Assembly (NCBI GenBank): GCA_965199815.1
Contig: CBDATE010000007.1
Coordinates: 21,733 to 85,732 of the forward strand
Reading direction: 5' to 3'
Source: Azotimanducus sp965199815
GTDB lineage: Bacteria; Pseudomonadota; Gammaproteobacteria; Pseudomonadales; Azotimanducaceae
DNA: 64,000 nucleotides
Shown: positions 1 through 8,585 of the stretch, piece by piece
Layout of the letters: each line of letters starts with the position of its first letter
How positions within the stretch are numbered: the stretch's first letter is position 1
Made by a program: the position numbers and the translations under genes
Notes under the pieces: generated by a model
What the model saw: the letters and a program-made list of their open reading frames with translations, nothing else
Told to the model about the DNA's origin: nothing
The model's database searches: none

Positions 1-2
1 CG

Positions 3-275
3 CTGGAGACGGCGTATGGACTGGCGGCCTGTGATGACAGGTTCACGTTGAGCCCGATCTTCGGCCTGGCTGCTTCCGATACCTCGGTTGACTTTCACCT
101 CGGCTGGCAACTGATGCCGGAGCTCAGTGAAGATGTGCTGAATCTCTCGCTGACATTCAAGGTCACGCGCCGCGAACTGCTTGATGTGGGGACTGTCAAC
201 AGTATTGACAGCATCAGCACACTGGAACAGGGCCCCGAACACGGAGTGCACATGGAGGTGAGTGCTCGCTGGTAG
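3..275 (+). CDS. C-terminal end of an outer-membrane beta-barrel (autotransporter-like) protein, partial
   Basis: The reading frame is open from the window edge and ends with TAG at 273-275, so only the last 90 residues are visible. They alternate polar and hydrophobic residues in amphipathic strands (for example FTLSPIFGLAA, DFHLGWQLMP, LNLSLTFKVTRRE) and finish with VHMEVSARW, the aromatic C-terminal strand expected of a Gram-negative outer-membrane barrel. The pattern resembles the barrel at the end of large cadherin- or autotransporter-like surface proteins. The passenger part lies outside the window, so the function is unknown. The stop codon sits at the edge of a partial five-hairpin repeat element, which may help end transcription. 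Confidence 0.6.
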   Translation: METAYGLAACDDRFTLSPIFGLAASDTSVDFHLGWQLMPELSEDVLNLSLTFKVTRRELLDVGTVNSIDSISTLEQGPEHGVHMEVSARW

Positions 276-343
276 GCACGGCACTGAATCTGGCAGCACA
301 TCCATGTGCCGCACGGGAAACTCCGTTATTCAGAGTTTCCCTG
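276..343 (+). repeat. Partial copy of the five-hairpin intergenic element
   Basis: This stretch matches the second half of the element at 24648-24798: the right arm of hairpin 3 (CACTGAATCTGGC), a slightly decayed hairpin 4 (GCACATCCATGTGC) and hairpin 5 (GGGAAACTC, loop, GAGTTTCCC at about 315-341). Hairpins 1 and 2 are absent. It lies between two convergent genes, and the TAA stop of the NfeD gene (326-328) falls inside the loop of hairpin 5. Confidence 0.75.
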
Positions 344-1930
344 AGTGCCGGGCTCGCCACGAGGTCGGGCGTACACCTTGAGTCCTTTCACTGCGGTGAC
401 CTGCAGCATGTCGTCCTTGTTGACGTTCGACTCCGGGATTCCGGTCCATACCTCCCCGGCGTAGAGCACCTTGCCTTCCTTGCCTGCATCAATAGCCGAC
501 AGGGCTTGTACCTCTTCACCCAGCATGCTCTCAGTGCCCGAAACGCCTCTGGTACGCAAGGATTTCAAGGCGGCTCCGCTGATGAAAGTGACCAGAAGGA
601 GCATCACCGTGGCAATGCCGATGAGCAGGCCAATGGAGACATCAAAGCCCGGGACTTCCGTATCGAGCAGGAATATCCCCCCGAAGATGAAGGCCACGGC
701 ACCGCCGAAGCCGAATATGCCGATCGTGGGAGTGAAGAATTCGGCGATCATCAGGCCAATGCCAAGCAGCATGAGCGCCAGTCCGGCGTAGTTGAGTGGC
801 AGCATCTGCATGCCATAGGCGGCCACCAGCAAGAAAATGGCACCGACCACGCCGGCCACGCCGGAGCCGGTGTAGAACTCGGCAGCCAGAGCGAGGCTGC
901 CGAAGCTGATCAGCAATACGGCCACGCTCGGGTTGGTGATTACCGCGAGCAACCTGGCTCTCCAGTCAGGGGTCACCGTTTCGATGGTCGGATTTTCGAT
1001 GGCCAGCTGGTGTTCCTGGCCGTCACTGGTCTCGTATTTCTGACCATTCACCTGCTCGATGAGTTCGTCGAGAGTCTTGGCGACAAAGTCGATTACCCCC
1101 TGTTCCAGCGCATCGGATGAAGTGAGGTTCACGCCTTTGCGCACCGACTCTTCGGCCCAGTCGGCATTGCGCCCGCGAAGTTCGGCGAGACCGCGGATAT
1201 AGGCGACTGCGTCATTGAGCACCTTGCGCTGCATGGCTGTGGCACCTTCAGGGGGTTCGCTCTCCTTGTCGGCATCGGCATCCGATACTGCCTCCTTGTC
1301 CGGCTCCTGCTCCTCGTCTTCGGTCTGTTCGCTTGCGGATGTCTCGTCCGACTCCTGTACACCCTTGTCGGACTCATCTTCCCGAGATGCGTTCGGCGCA
1401 TCTTGCGAGTCATCCTGACCCGGGGAGGGAAACGGGAAAGGCGAAGGTTGCGGAGAAGGTGATTCCGGGGCGAGCATGTCCACAGGCGTTGAAGATCCCA
1501 TGTTGGTGGCCGGTGCCATGGCGGCAAAATGGCTCGCATACATGATGTAGGTGCCGGCACTTGCCGCGCGCGCACCAGACGGAGCGACCCAGGTAGCGAC
1601 CGGCACATCCGAGGCCAGTATGGCCTTGATCATGTCGCGCATGGCGGCATCGAGCCCGCCCGGTGTGTCGATACGCAGCACAAGGAGCGATGCGTCACGC
1701 TCATTGGCATCTTCCAGAGCATCAGTGAAGTAGCTCGCCGAGGCCGGGCCTATGGCATCCTCGAGCTCCACGACCACGACCAGATCCTCCTGGCCGGTCT
1801 CCTGACCCACGCTGAGGCTTGCCAGCAGGCCGGATGCGCCCAAAACGATCAGCATGAGCCACAGCAGACATCGCCGACCGCTGCTGTACGTTGCCTCAAT
1901 TCGCCGCTTGATGCTCATGCGTCGATTCAT
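326..1930 (-). CDS. NfeD family protein (ClpP/SppA-like serine protease plus NfeD membrane domain)
   Basis: The 534-residue product begins with a signal/anchor segment (RRCLLWLMLIVLGASGLLASL). A ClpP-like protease fold follows, with LVLRIDTPGGLDAAMRDMI at about 85-105 and the serine-site region SGARAASAGTYI at about 118-130. Residues of about 155-235 form an unusual Pro/Glu/Asp/Ser-rich acidic linker. The protein then has a four-helix membrane region (about 325-445) and ends in the OB-like NfeD domain (GEVWTGIPESNVNKDDML). This is the long NfeD1b architecture, thought to act with SPFH/stomatin proteins in membrane quality control; no stomatin gene is adjacent here. The ATG start gives a full-length family member. 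The long acidic linker is the odd feature. Confidence 0.9.
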   Translation of the reverse strand: MNRRMSIKRRIEATYSSGRRCLLWLMLIVLGASGLLASLSVGQETGQEDLVVVVELEDAIGPASASYFTDALEDANERDASLLVLRIDTPGGLDAAMRDMIKAILASDVPVATWVAPSGARAASAGTYIMYASHFAAMAPATNMGSSTPVDMLAPESPSPQPSPFPFPSPGQDDSQDAPNASREDESDKGVQESDETSASEQTEDEEQEPDKEAVSDADADKESEPPEGATAMQRKVLNDAVAYIRGLAELRGRNADWAEESVRKGVNLTSSDALEQGVIDFVAKTLDELIEQVNGQKYETSDGQEHQLAIENPTIETVTPDWRARLLAVITNPSVAVLLISFGSLALAAEFYTGSGVAGVVGAIFLLVAAYGMQMLPLNYAGLALMLLGIGLMIAEFFTPTIGIFGFGGAVAFIFGGIFLLDTEVPGFDVSIGLLIGIATVMLLLVTFISGAALKSLRTRGVSGTESMLGEEVQALSAIDAGKEGKVLYAGEVWTGIPESNVNKDDMLQVTAVKGLKVYARPRGEPGTQGNSE

Positions 1931-2024
1931 GGTGTGCTCCGAGAGTGTTCTGTGACATCTGCACAGTACCTTAACAGACTGACCGCATCAGCCTGCCAAT
2001 TTCCGGCTTCGGCCTGATTTGTGG

Positions 2025-2400
2025 TTACGTTGCGGGTCGTGCTTCACGAATCCGGTGAAAAATCGCGCGCGCCAGGTATTCGCGTACGACCGATCGGAAA
2101 TCTGCGTCCTGCATCAATCGGGATGAAATCTTCTCGTTGCCTTCCATTCGTTCAATGAGGAGCATGTCCGGAGGATTGTCAAAGTAAGCAGAAAAATCCG
2201 CAAAATTATTGGCGTGTGCAGGGAATGGACAAGCGTACGCTGTTTGAATGCGAATAGCAGATCTCTTCCGCTTCGGTCTTGTTCGTACTGACGCACCGCA
2301 TCTGCTGCTCTCTGACCGGTCAGCGGGTTCTCGAGTTCGGCGGTGACTACCGGGATGCCCTCTCGAAATCCATTTCAGCATGGCCCGATACAGCTTTTGA
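2025..2400 (-). pseudogene. Remnant of a type I restriction enzyme HsdR gene
   Basis: No intact gene covers this stretch, but two pieces in two minus-strand frames are recognisable. The first (about 2230-2390) reads GIPVVTAELENPLTGQ, then DAVRQYEQDRSGRDLLFAFK, a typical N-terminal motif of type I HsdR subunits, with an in-frame stop just upstream. The second, in another frame (2025 to about 2220), reads MEGNEKISSRLMQDADFRSV and REYLARAIFHRIRE, which resembles the C-terminal helices of the same family. The helicase core between them is missing. This looks like a large internal deletion followed by frame decay. Identification rests on motif memory, not alignment. Confidence 0.6.
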
Positions 2401-2919
2401 CTACCTCGAAAACAGGTAGTTGACATTGAGCTTGTGCAGCATGGAAAAAGTGTCTTCAAATTCGACGGAGAAGGCATTGCAAACATCAGGCAACTTGATT
2501 TGGGCGCGCGACTCCGGGCGTGACTGTTCGTTGGTGACGACGATATTTCCGGTTGTACTGGCAAAAGCGACCAGCCAGCCGTCTGCTCCAGTAGCGAACT
2601 TGGCCTTGGCCTCGTCATGATATTGAGCGTGACGGGTCACCCACAACATGACTTCGCCAAAGGCATCAATGACCTCAGCGCTATCGCATCCCAGGAAGAA
2701 TTCCGTCGGGACGGACTGTTTGACCCATTGCACCAGATCATCGTCGGGGCGGCCCTGGAGCAATTCCTGCTTCACTCGATCAATGCTTTATATATGACCC
2801 AACGAATGACAATACAGGAGACTGTCCCAGAATCCCGAACATATCCGGAACGCGTAGTATCGGTTCTTCGCCGTAATCAGCACATCCGAATCAATGAGGT
2901 AGCGGGAATCAGGATTCAA
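2401..2919 (-). pseudogene. DUF4411-type PIN-domain toxin-like gene with an in-frame stop
   Basis: Translation from TTG at 2919, overlapping the stop of the upstream ImmA/IrrE gene, gives DSRYLIDSDVLITAKNRYYA, the acidic N-terminal strand of a PIN domain (IDSDVLI). It continues FWDSLLYCHSLGHI and then meets TAA. The same frame resumes at once as SIDRVKQELLQG and runs to NVNYLFSR with the PIN-like segments GCDSAEVIDAFGEV and DGWLVAFASTT. A TAT or TAC to TAA change at a probable tyrosine would explain the break, with no change of frame. DUF4411 proteins are commonly paired with ImmA/IrrE proteins as toxin-antitoxin-like modules. Re-initiation at GTG 2775 would give only the C-terminal 124 residues. 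Confidence 0.7.
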
Positions 2920-4073
2920 GGCAGTGGCAATCCGAGCTTGTGTGCATAACGCTGGAAAGTTCCGCCGTGCAGGCTACAAAGATCATATGCTTCCTTGAAG
3001 CCGATTCGTCCTTCTTTCGCCGAGCGGATCACGTGAGAGGCAAACAGGCGACCGACTCTCGCATTCTGATTGTTATAGAAATCTCCGCCGCCTGTGCTCG
3101 CCTTTTTCTTGCGCCGCTCAGTGTGCATGTAGTCTTCATGGAAGCTGAAAAACTCGGCACGGTCCACCAGCCCCAGATCCATTGCGCGCCGCCCGACCAC
3201 GATTGGGCTGACCTTGAAGTGCCTGGCTTGCTCTTGAAAAGACACAGCGATATCGGTGCGCCTTTGCCAAACAATTCGAATCTCCGCGGCAGGCACGAGG
3301 AACTCCGCCGCGGCCTGATCGCAAAACCGCTCCACTTCGCCATCGCCGGGATGCAGTTCCTTGAAACCGGATAGACCATCGCCTGCCTCTCCCAACCAGA
3401 GGTGCGCCAACTCATGCGCCAGCGTGAACATCTGAGCAGACTTGGCATCCGCGCCATTGACAAAGATGAGCGGCGCGTAAGTATCGCTCAAGGCAAAGCC
3501 TCGGAACTCATGCACATCAAGCTTGCGCCGGGTATTGTTGCCCACGATGCCATTGATCACCGCCATGATGCCGAGCGACTCGATGGAGATTCGCAGTTCT
3601 CCCACCGCAGCCATCCAGGTGGACACCCGGTGCGCCCAGCCATCATTCAGCCCAACCATACGCCGCATTTCCCGACCCACTGCCGCCGGATCATCCGATA
3701 GTTCAGCGGAGCCAACGAAGCTCAGCGGTTCGATTCCCGCCTCACGCTGCTCCTCTCGCAGCCAGGCTTGACGACGCTGCATGAGGTGCATGGTGTCCAT
3801 CAGTTCCGGGCTGATGCCTTGGGGATGCCGACTCTCGACGGTACGGTAGTCGGCAATCGGCAAGGGCATCTCGGGTGGCTCGCGGAGGAACAGGAACCCG
3901 AACGGGACGCGAGTAGCCTTGGCGAAGTTCTCCAGCTGCTTCATTGTGGGCTGGACATCCCGGGTTTCCCAATCGGCCAACTTCGGGAACTTTCCTTGCA
4001 GGTCCGCTACACCAAGACCGGCCCGCTCTCTCGCCCAGCGAAGGATTTCGGGGCTGACTGCGATGCGCTCCAT
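2916..4073 (-). CDS. XRE-family HTH / ImmA-IrrE metallopeptidase protein
   Basis: The 385-residue product starts with a helix-turn-helix domain (about residues 5-60, EILRWARERAGLGVADL through WETRDVQPTMKQLE). It continues into an ImmA/IrrE-type zinc peptidase with HEXXH in FTLAHELAHLWL (about 216-227) and downstream acidic and aromatic segments (VERFCDQAAAEFLVPA). Members regulate or degrade repressors and antitoxins, and in chromosomal pairs act with a PIN/DUF4411 toxin. Here the partner gene follows with a 4-base overlap (stop TGA within TTGA) but carries a stop codon. The antitoxin-like half therefore appears intact while the toxin half is broken. The ATG at 4073 gives a complete HTH. Confidence 0.88.
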   Translation of the reverse strand: MERIAVSPEILRWARERAGLGVADLQGKFPKLADWETRDVQPTMKQLENFAKATRVPFGFLFLREPPEMPLPIADYRTVESRHPQGISPELMDTMHLMQRRQAWLREEQREAGIEPLSFVGSAELSDDPAAVGREMRRMVGLNDGWAHRVSTWMAAVGELRISIESLGIMAVINGIVGNNTRRKLDVHEFRGFALSDTYAPLIFVNGADAKSAQMFTLAHELAHLWLGEAGDGLSGFKELHPGDGEVERFCDQAAAEFLVPAAEIRIVWQRRTDIAVSFQEQARHFKVSPIVVGRRAMDLGLVDRAEFFSFHEDYMHTERRKKKASTGGGDFYNNQNARVGRLFASHVIRSAKEGRIGFKEAYDLCSLHGGTFQRYAHKLGLPLP

Positions 4074-4134
4074 GATCAGGAATGTTACAAGAACTGCTGA
4101 CAGTTGCCGCCGGAGCCGGGCTCCTGCTCGTTAT

Positions 4135-5178
4135 TCACCCGAGGCCCTTTGCCGCCAGCCACTCGGGGTTCCACAGGCTCGACTGATATCTGCCCCCCGA
4201 ATCACACAGGATGGTGACGATACGATGTCCAGGACCCATGAGACGCGCGGCCTGTACAGCGCCGCACAGATTGATGCCGGTCGATGAACCGAAAAACCAG
4301 CCTTCCCTGACCAACATCCGCTTCACCATGTGCAGCATGTCGGTATCAGTCACCTGAACGGCATCGTCTATACGCGCCGCAGCCAGGTTGTCGGTCACGC
4401 GGCTGTTGCCTATGCCCTCGGTCACCGAGGGCCCCTGGCTCATCACCGGCTCGCCGGTCTTGACCCAGGCATGGAGCGCACTGCCCATGCAGTCCGAGAG
4501 CACAATCTGCACAGTCGCATTCTGTGCCTTGAGGTAGCGGCCCGTGCCGGCGATGGTGCCGCCCGTGCCGGCGGCGCAGACAAAGGCATCGAGCGTTCCG
4601 TCCGTCTGTTGCCAGATTTCTGGCCCGGTGCTCTCGAAGTGCGCCTGGGCATTGGCGAGGTTGTCGAACTGATTGACCCACACGGCATTATCAAGCCGCG
4701 CCGCATGGCGACCAGCCTGCTTCTGGTAGTTCATTTCGTTCTTGTAGGGCGCTGGCGGCACGAGTATGACCTCGGCACCGAGTGTGCGCAGCAGTTCCAC
4801 CTTCTCCGGCGACTGGTTGTTCGGCATGTAAATCAGGCAGGCATATCCACGTGCCTTGCACAGGTGCGCAAGCCCTATGCCGGTGTTGCCGGCGGTGCCT
4901 TCCACCACCGTGCCGCCCGGTTTGAGGGTGCCTTCAATTTCCGCCTGGCGCACCATCCAGAGTGCGGCCCGGTCCTTGACGGAGCCGCCGGGGTTGAGAA
5001 ATTCGGCCTTGCCGAGGATTTCGCAGCCGGTTTCTTCGCTCAGTGTTTCCAGGTGAATCAGCGGCGTATCTCCCACGGCCCCGACGAATCCCTTGCGTAC
5101 GCTCCCCGATTCGCGCACGACGAGCGGCTCCCGAGCCGCTTCGAAGAAGTCTGTCTCCTTGCTCAAGTTCAGATACAT
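4135..5178 (-). CDS. Cysteine synthase A-like PLP-dependent enzyme
   Basis: A fold-type II PLP enzyme. Motifs are GDTPLIHL near the N terminus, the PLP lysine in NPGGSVKDRAAL, the phosphate or substrate loop VEGTAGNTGIGLAH, and the glycine-rich PLP phosphate loop CAAGTGGTIAGTGRYL. The long version of CysK-like proteins (about 345 aa) in proteobacteria has the same motifs, including YMPNNQSPEKVELLRTLGAE. The usual reaction is O-acetylserine plus sulfide to cysteine, although members of this subgroup are not all tested. The start is uncertain. ATG at 5178 is chosen because an upstream ATG (5259) would overlap the divergent rsgA start. A strong AGGAGG lies near 5212 but is too far from 5178. Confidence 0.85.
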   Translation of the reverse strand: MYLNLSKETDFFEAAREPLVVRESGSVRKGFVGAVGDTPLIHLETLSEETGCEILGKAEFLNPGGSVKDRAALWMVRQAEIEGTLKPGGTVVEGTAGNTGIGLAHLCKARGYACLIYMPNNQSPEKVELLRTLGAEVILVPPAPYKNEMNYQKQAGRHAARLDNAVWVNQFDNLANAQAHFESTGPEIWQQTDGTLDAFVCAAGTGGTIAGTGRYLKAQNATVQIVLSDCMGSALHAWVKTGEPVMSQGPSVTEGIGNSRVTDNLAAARIDDAVQVTDTDMLHMVKRMLVREGWFFGSSTGINLCGAVQAARLMGPGHRIVTILCDSGGRYQSSLWNPEWLAAKGLG

Positions 5179-5238
5179 ACCGGTCAAGCGAACGCCAATT
5201 CTACCAATCACCTCCTGCCTCATGCGATGATGAACTCC

Positions 5239-6267
5239 ATGAGTTCGGAGTACTTGCAAGCATGGGGGTGGCCGCCGGGGTCGTGTAGTGCAGGCGCGTC
5301 ATGCAAATCGAGCGAGCCTGCGCCAGAGTCGGCGCAAGATGTCGAGAGCGGGCGCATCCTGCGCGAGGAGAGACGGCGGTTGCACGTGATGACCGAGCGA
5401 GGTGCCCGTCTTGCGGCGCATCGGGGTGCCGACTTCTGTGCGGTTGGAGGTACGCTCGCCGTTGGCGATTGGGTGCAGCTGACCCGAGATGAGCAGGCCA
5501 CAGACCTTGCACAGGTGCGGCATCGACTGCCGCGCGCAAACGAACTCGTGCGCCAGACCAAGGCGGGCACACAGACCATCGCCGCCAATGTCGATCATGC
5601 TTGGCTATTGGTTGATGCGTCGCGGGAACCGAATGCGGCCGCCCTCGAGCGGTATCTGATTGCCATTGAAGCTGCCGGGGCGAAACCGGCTCTCATCATC
5701 AGCAAGATTGACCTCGAGCAAGAGTGGCAGTCGATGCGTCTCGAATTGACTGATCGATTCCCGGATGTGCCGGTGCTCGGCGTGAGCGCACTCAGGGCAG
5801 TGGGCACAGACACCCTCTCGGAGCACATGCACAGGCGCGCCACCTACTGTCTCCTCGGCAAATCAGGCAGCGGCAAGTCAACGCTCCTGAACGCCCTGGC
5901 GGAGCGCGAGGTCGCGCGCACCGGCGAGGTGCGCACCCGTGATCGCAAGGGGCGGCACGTGACTACGCACAGGCAGTTGTTTCGCCTGCCGAACGACGCG
6001 CTCATGCTCGATATGCCGGGTATGCGCGAGTTTGTGCCGGTAGCGGAGGCGGGCGAGGCACCGAAGCGATTTCTGGTCATCCGCGAGTTGGCTGAGGATT
6101 GTCGCTTTGGCGACTGCCGACATCACCTCGAGCCTGGCTGCGCTGTTCAGAAGGCATTGCGTGAAGGACGCCTGCCCAAATCGCTGCTCGACAATTACCA
6201 TCGCTTCAACGAGGCCCGGTCGCGCCGATTCCGAGAGCCTTGCAGGAATCAGTCAGGTGCAGGATGA
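5239..6267 (+). CDS. rsgA: Small ribosomal subunit biogenesis GTPase RsgA
   Basis: A circularly permuted GTPase that acts late in 30S subunit maturation. Visible motifs are the OB-fold start (GARLAAHRGADF, VGDWVQL), the G4-like SKIDL, the P-loop LLGKSGSGKSTLLN, the G3 motif LDMPGMRE, and the C-terminal zinc knuckle CRFGDCRHHLEPGCAV. The order G4, G1, G3 is diagnostic of the permutation. Start candidates are ATG at 5227, 5230 and 5239. The 5' end overlaps the region immediately upstream of the divergent cysteine synthase gene. The 3' end overlaps by 19 bases the end of the convergent CinA-like gene. Confidence 0.95.
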   Translation: MSSEYLQAWGWPPGSCSAGASCKSSEPAPESAQDVESGRILREERRRLHVMTERGARLAAHRGADFCAVGGTLAVGDWVQLTRDEQATDLAQVRHRLPRANELVRQTKAGTQTIAANVDHAWLLVDASREPNAAALERYLIAIEAAGAKPALIISKIDLEQEWQSMRLELTDRFPDVPVLGVSALRAVGTDTLSEHMHRRATYCLLGKSGSGKSTLLNALAEREVARTGEVRTRDRKGRHVTTHRQLFRLPNDALMLDMPGMREFVPVAEAGEAPKRFLVIRELAEDCRFGDCRHHLEPGCAVQKALREGRLPKSLLDNYHRFNEARSRRFREPCRNQSGAG

Positions 6268-6998
6268 CCGCCGCAGGTACGCACCACATCCTCAATCTGA
6301 CGGCAGAGCTTCTCGAGTAGCGGTCGGTCGGTGCCACGCACCACCAGTCGCGTACCATGCCCGTACTTGTCGGCAAACGGATAGCTGCCTATATCGACCT
6401 CGGGATGCTCCGCCTGCAACTCGCCGAGACCTGTGGCGATGCTGCTCTCGGAAACATATGCCTTCACCGATGCCGAGAACACCCTGTCTCCGGTTCGCAG
6501 CTTCCCCTCGAGGGTCGCCAGCATGTCGCGCATCACGCCCGGAATACCGGCCATTACATAGACATTTCCGATGTAGAACCCGGGCGGGCCTTGCGGATTC
6601 TCGATAAGCCCGGCACCATCGGGGATCATGGCCATGCGCAAACGAGCCTTGAGCACCTCTTCGGGAGAGCCCCGACTGTAGCGGCGGATGATCCCGGAAA
6701 TGGTCTCATGCTCGCTGAGCGGTACGCCAAATGCCTTGGCGATACAGGCTGCCGTGATGTCGTCATGAGTCGGCCCTATACCGCCGGTGGTGAACACATA
6801 GTCATACCGCTCGCTGGTTTCGCGCACGGCGGCTACTATCATCCCCTCGTCGTCGGGAATGACGCGCGCTTCAGCGACGCGAATGCCCCACTTGCCGAGT
6901 TGCTGTGCAATGTCGCGCAGATTGCTGTCCTGTGTGCGACCAGACAGGATTTCGTTGCCGATGATGAGTACGCCGACATTGACGACTTCGTTGGACAC
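6249..6998 (-). CDS. CinA-like (MoaB/MoeA-type) molybdopterin-binding domain protein
   Basis: This is a stand-alone N-terminal domain of the competence/damage-inducible protein CinA family. It has GNEILSGRTQDSN, VIPDDEGMI and FTTGGIGPTHDDIT, the motifs of the MoaB/MogA fold, and YVMAGIPGVMRDML later. The C-terminal PncC-type nicotinamide amidase domain is absent, which is usual for the 250-residue form in gammaproteobacteria. Its physiological role is unclear; a pyrophosphatase function is known for full CinA. GTG at 6998 is preferred because GGAG lies 5 bases upstream. A TTG at 7019 would add seven residues. The gene is convergent with and overlaps rsgA. Confidence 0.85.
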   Translation of the reverse strand: MSNEVVNVGVLIIGNEILSGRTQDSNLRDIAQQLGKWGIRVAEARVIPDDEGMIVAAVRETSERYDYVFTTGGIGPTHDDITAACIAKAFGVPLSEHETISGIIRRYSRGSPEEVLKARLRMAMIPDGAGLIENPQGPPGFYIGNVYVMAGIPGVMRDMLATLEGKLRTGDRVFSASVKAYVSESSIATGLGELQAEHPEVDIGSYPFADKYGHGTRLVVRGTDRPLLEKLCRQIEDVVRTCGGHPAPD

Positions 6999-7089
6999 AT
7001 GAGCTCCGGAGGTAGGCAAGGGCTTCAGTATAACGGTGTCTGCATCCCATCGAAGTGAGCTACAAGCCAGTTCGGTCTGGCTGATTCGC

Positions 7090-7968
7090 TCATCGGGAGG
7101 TGTCGGTATCCCGGTTCCTCATGGCTTCTGCGGAGCGCACCCGGCGCGAGCCATTCCAGGCATTCACCGGCCCGAAGGAAGCGACCTGATTGCCGTTACC
7201 ATCTCGCAAGGCACCACGCTCACTCGAAGTGTAGGACACTTTCACGCTGTCTCCGGCGTAGATGATCTGATCGGGAATCAACTTCACACTGGCGCGGCGA
7301 AATTGAACGGCGAGTTCCAGGGGGATGTCATTGACGACCACGCGAAACTGCGCCGCATCAGGCAAGATGCCATCGACCGCGAGCAGCGGCTCGCTGTAGC
7401 TGGCAAATATGGCCGTTCCGTACCAGGGGACTGACACCTCCTGCAGCCTGGGGGAGCGATCTCTCGGAGTCACGCTGGCCTGATTCGAGGGGCCACTGAA
7501 TAGCTCGGCGCTGCGCGCGCGTATCTCGAACACGTAAGGGGTTTCATTCTCGATGTCGTGTGAAATCACATGGCCGGTGGCGGGAGGTTTGACGACTGAC
7601 ATGTCGGTCCATCTGCCAAAGGTGCCCGAGCGCGACTTCTTGCGATATTGATAGCCGGTGACCTCGCTTTGCTGGCGGCGATTCACTTTCCAGGAGAGGG
7701 CGACAAAGGCATCACCCGGCCAGGCGATCAGATGTTCGGGAGGGAAGGGCATTGCGCGGCGATGGCGAGGTTCGGGGAGCCCGTGCGGGTGCGCTCCAGC
7801 GCGTACCGCCTCCAAATCCGAGGCGGCCTGGACACAGGAGCAGCCCGAGAGTGCCAGTATCAATGCCAGAAACGAGCCTGCGAAGCCGCTCACGAGAGAT
7901 GTCTGTCGGCAACCGGATGTGTGCTCTTGCGTCGGACGAAATGTACCTGCGGGAGTATCTTGCCGCAT
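7090..7968 (-). CDS. Predicted secreted lipoprotein with FN3-like and SwmB-like domains
   Basis: No enzyme signature is visible. A hydrophobic signal segment ends in a lipobox-like LALSGC, suggesting a lipoprotein. A GTG at 7893 would give a more normal signal peptide than the ATG at 7968. Residues of about 85-170 fit a fibronectin type III domain (LIAWPGDAFVALSWKV, GYQYRKK, ETPYVFEIRARSAE, GPSNQASVTPR). The last 110 residues resemble a SwmB-type immunoglobulin-like repeat (FASYSEPL, PDQIIYAGDSVKVSYT, ALRDGNGNQVASF). Such modules occur in surface and adhesion proteins. The nearest surface gene is the barrel fragment at the start of the window, but no direct link is seen. Confidence 0.7.
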   Translation of the reverse strand: MRQDTPAGTFRPTQEHTSGCRQTSLVSGFAGSFLALILALSGCSCVQAASDLEAVRAGAHPHGLPEPRHRRAMPFPPEHLIAWPGDAFVALSWKVNRRQQSEVTGYQYRKKSRSGTFGRWTDMSVVKPPATGHVISHDIENETPYVFEIRARSAELFSGPSNQASVTPRDRSPRLQEVSVPWYGTAIFASYSEPLLAVDGILPDAAQFRVVVNDIPLELAVQFRRASVKLIPDQIIYAGDSVKVSYTSSERGALRDGNGNQVASFGPVNAWNGSRRVRSAEAMRNRDTDTSR

Positions 7969-8048
7969 TCAGTCAATGCTCACGCGCAGAGCATCTCGTA
8001 CTGAACTCCCGGACGGGTTGATTGGGGGCAGGTTGAGCGACCGAGTCA

Positions 8049-8525
8049 TCAAAAAATCATGCGCAAGACGCTTTGTGCGACACAGGCTGGCTTCTCCGAG
8101 TGCTCAACTTCGACGGTCAATTCGTTGACGGCTTCGAGCATGTTGTCTCCCTTGACCGTCACCTCGAGCAGCCTGGCGATGGTGCGTATGCGTGCGCCCA
8201 CTGGCACCGGACTCGGGAATCGCACCTTGTTCCAGCCCATGTTGATGCCCATCTTTACGCCATCGAGGGGAGGAATACCCGTACCTTCGCCTCCCGGCAG
8301 GAAGCTCATTACCGACATGGTCAGTTGTCCATGCGCGATGGTGGTGCCGAAGGGGCTGGATTTGGCGCGCTCCTGATCGACATGAATCCATTGATGATCC
8401 ATGGTGGCATCAGCGAAGGCATTGATCCGCTCCTGCGTGATCTCGAACCAGTCGCTCGGCGTACCGGTCTTGCCAATGCGGGCATCAAGTACGCTCCTGG
8501 CGTTCATGAGAGCTTGCTGGGACAT
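8049..8525 (-). CDS. MaoC-like (R)-specific enoyl-CoA hydratase family protein
   Basis: A single hot-dog-fold domain of 158 residues. It carries the hydratase-2 signature FADATMDHQWIHVDQERA (catalytic Asp and His) followed by SPFGTTIAHGQLTMS. These enzymes hydrate trans-2-enoyl-CoA or mesaconyl-CoA-type substrates. The next gene in the same direction upstream encodes a malyl-CoA-lyase-like protein, with only a 60-base gap. MaoC hydratase beside a CoA-ester lyase is a recurring pair in mesaconyl-CoA/methylmalyl-CoA chemistry, so the substrate may be a branched dicarboxylic acyl-CoA. That is inference from context. Confidence 0.88.
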   Translation of the reverse strand: MSQQALMNARSVLDARIGKTGTPSDWFEITQERINAFADATMDHQWIHVDQERAKSSPFGTTIAHGQLTMSVMSFLPGGEGTGIPPLDGVKMGINMGWNKVRFPSPVPVGARIRTIARLLEVTVKGDNMLEAVNELTVEVEHSEKPACVAQSVLRMIF

Positions 8526-8585
8526 GGGGGTTCCTGTGCGTTGGTGGTGGATAGCATACTCTACCGGGTTGTCTGGGCATGTCGC

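Noticed and set aside
4330..6267. A 645-residue frame ending in RsgA
   Set aside because: The first 300 residues are antisense to the cysteine synthase gene; RsgA motifs begin after the ATG at 5239.
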